DNA of 64,000 nucleotides, from NCBI RefSeq assembly GCF_029589435.1, contig NZ_JARRAG010000003.1, positions 1 to 64,000 of the forward strand, read 5' to 3'. The stretch is from Paludisphaera mucosa. Its GTDB lineage: Bacteria > Planctomycetota > Planctomycetia > Isosphaerales > Isosphaeraceae. The notes under the pieces were generated by a model. The model did not search any database. It had not been told where the DNA came from and saw only the letters and a list, made by a program, of their open reading frames with translations. Made by a program: the position numbers and the translations under genes. Numbering within the stretch: the first letter of the stretch is position 1; every line of letters begins with the position of its first letter. Below, in pieces: positions 62,903 to 64,000 of this stretch.

Positions 62903-63796
62903 TCACTCGCGGCCGGCGGGCGTCGGCTCGTCGTCGATCAATTCCCGCAGGTAGCGGCCGTAGTCGTTGGGGAGCTTGTCGGCGATCCGCACCACCTGGT
63001 CGGCCGTGACGAAGCCCTGGCGGTAGGCCACCTCCTCGATGCAGGCGATCTTGAAGCCCTGCCGCGCCTCGATCGTCTCGACGTAGCTGGCCGCCTGCAT
63101 CAGCGACTCGATCGTGCCGGTGTCGAGCCAGGCGAAGCCCCGGCTGAACAGCTCGACCCGCAGCTCGCCCCGCTCCAGGTAGATCCGGTTGACGTCCGTG
63201 ATCTCCAGCTCGCCCCGCGGCGACGGCTTCAGCCCCGCGGCGATCTCGACGACCCGGTTGTCGTAGAAGTACAGGCCGGTGACCGCGAAGTGCGACTTCG
63301 GCCGGGCCGGCTTCTCCTCGATCGAAAGGGCCTTGCCGTGAGCGTCGAACTCCACGACGCCGTACCGCTCGGGGTCCTTCACCGGGTAGGCGAAGACCGT
63401 GGCCCCGGAGCCGAAGCCGCCGGCCCGGTCGAGCATCCCCTGGAAGCCCTGGCCGTGGAAGATGTTGTCCCCCAGGATCAGGGCCGCGTCGCCGTCGCCG
63501 ATGAACTCGCGGCCGATCAGGAAGGCCTGCGCCAGCCCGCCGGGCTCGGGCTGCACGGCGTACTCGATCGACAGGCCCACCTGCGAGCCATCGCCCAGGA
63601 CGCGGCGGAAGCCGCCGATGTCGTCGGGCGTGGAGATGAGCAGGATCTCGCGGATCCCCGCCAGCATCAGCGTCGACAGGGGGTAGTAGATCATCGGCTT
63701 GTCGTAGATCGGCAGGAGCTGTTTGCTGACCGCCCGCGTGATCGGATAGAGTCGGGACCCGGCCCCTCCCGCGAGGATGATGCCTTTGCGAGTCAT
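62903..63796 (-). CDS. rfbA: glucose-1-phosphate thymidylyltransferase (RmlA)
   Basis: 297 residues, the usual length. It joins dTTP and glucose-1-phosphate to make dTDP-glucose, the first step to dTDP-rhamnose, in the cytoplasm. Nucleotidyltransferase signature: [45 protein letters not shown]. Metal Asp in [14 protein letters not shown], sugar contacts in [36 protein letters not shown], and the C-terminal [11 protein letters not shown]-like phrase ([26 protein letters not shown]). Ribosome site AAGGA is upstream. No rmlB/C/D gene lies next to it in the window; they may be past the edge. Confidence 0.96.
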   Translation of the reverse strand: MTRKGIILAGGAGSRLYPITRAVSKQLLPIYDKPMIYYPLSTLMLAGIREILLISTPDDIGGFRRVLGDGSQVGLSIEYAVQPEPGGLAQAFLIGREFIGDGDAALILGDNIFHGQGFQGMLDRAGGFGSGATVFAYPVKDPERYGVVEFDAHGKALSIEEKPARPKSHFAVTGLYFYDNRVVEIAAGLKPSPRGELEITDVNRIYLERGELRVELFSRGFAWLDTGTIESLMQAASYVETIEARQGFKIACIEEVAYRQGFVTADQVVRIADKLPNDYGRYLRELIDDEPTPAGRE

Positions 63797-64000
63797 GCCC
63801 TGGAGATCCTTTGCTGTAAGCCCGGACGCCCCGTCCCGGGAGGGGGACGGCCGACGCGACGCGGGGCCGGCCCCCGACGTCGACTCCCCGGTAGACTAAC
63901 GCCTCGGACACCGGAACTCAAACCGGCGGCGGCCCCCCGCGGGCCCGCCGCGATCGCGCCTTTGTCGACGGCGGCCCGGGCGGGTAGACTGGAACCGAGG
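63797..64000. other. promoter-side sequence of rfbA, no gene seen
   Basis: No open frame of interest. It contains the rfbA leader. Two GTAGACT words (near 63890 and 63980) may be -10-like, but this is weak. Confidence 0.35.

Overview
The window is GC-rich DNA with strong planctomycete hallmarks. These include secreted proteins that start with the Arg-rich 'LESRDVPA' / 'LEPRTLMA' type N-terminus, PEP-CTERM proteins, a DUF1559 prepilin-like (pseudo)gene, an ECF sigma factor fused to WD40 repeats, a Ser/Thr kinase with a DFN instead of DFG motif, and small 'RFSLRSMM' membrane proteins. The style fits the Isosphaeraceae, but I cannot name a species from sequence alone. An iteron-type replication origin with repA, and a separate parA/ribbon-helix-helix partition locus, suggest a large plasmid or chromid, or a chromosome carrying an integrated one.

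Layout. 1-2.7 kb: a minus-strand TetR - DevC-like permease - ABC ATPase operon with a palindromic operator; the ATPase runs off the left edge. 3.3-11.7 kb: a minus-strand operon of a Ser/Thr kinase with TPRs, an HD-GYP c-di-GMP phosphodiesterase, and a 1407-residue protein joining a matrixin-like region with a broken zinc motif to a degenerate receiver and a GGEEF domain. 11.9-20 kb: an accessory stretch with a decayed DUF1559 gene, a LuxR-type regulator, two PEP-CTERM reading frames fused in frame, several small orphan genes (NTF2-like, LRR, SMI1/KNR4, small membrane proteins) and many short hairpin repeats between them. 20.4-24.5 kb: two histidine kinases and a divergent NtrC-type regulator. 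24.8-28.5 kb: a five-gene envelope/stress operon (AI-2E transporter family, CBS, three small membrane-associated proteins). 28.6-34.1 kb: a PEP-CTERM protein, a complete IS4-family element with an 11-bp target duplication, and two secreted proteins. 34.3-37.9 kb: a second hairpin-rich accessory stretch with a tautomerase, a membrane protein, a phd-vapC-alkB operon and a decayed parDE pair. 38-49.6 kb: a conserved hypothetical protein convergent with a 3373-residue multidomain secreted protein. 49.6-58.4 kb: the replicon module, with a CCAAGG-rich gene-free segment, parA, a ribbon-helix-helix partner, an ECF sigma-WD40 fusion, repA and iterons. 58.4-63.8 kb: a giant TPR protein convergent with rfbA/rmlA.

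How the parts work together. The 3.3-11.7 kb operon could link protein phosphorylation, c-di-GMP breakdown and c-di-GMP synthesis in one translationally coupled unit. The kinases and NtrC regulator at 20-24.5 kb probably form a phosphorelay neighbourhood. The 50-58 kb block supplies replication and segregation. The regions at 12-20 and 34-38 kb look like plastic cargo: small genes in mixed orientation, toxin-antitoxin loci, broken genes and repeated hairpins. No tRNA, rRNA or CRISPR array was recognised. All domain calls come from reading motifs by eye; no database search was run.
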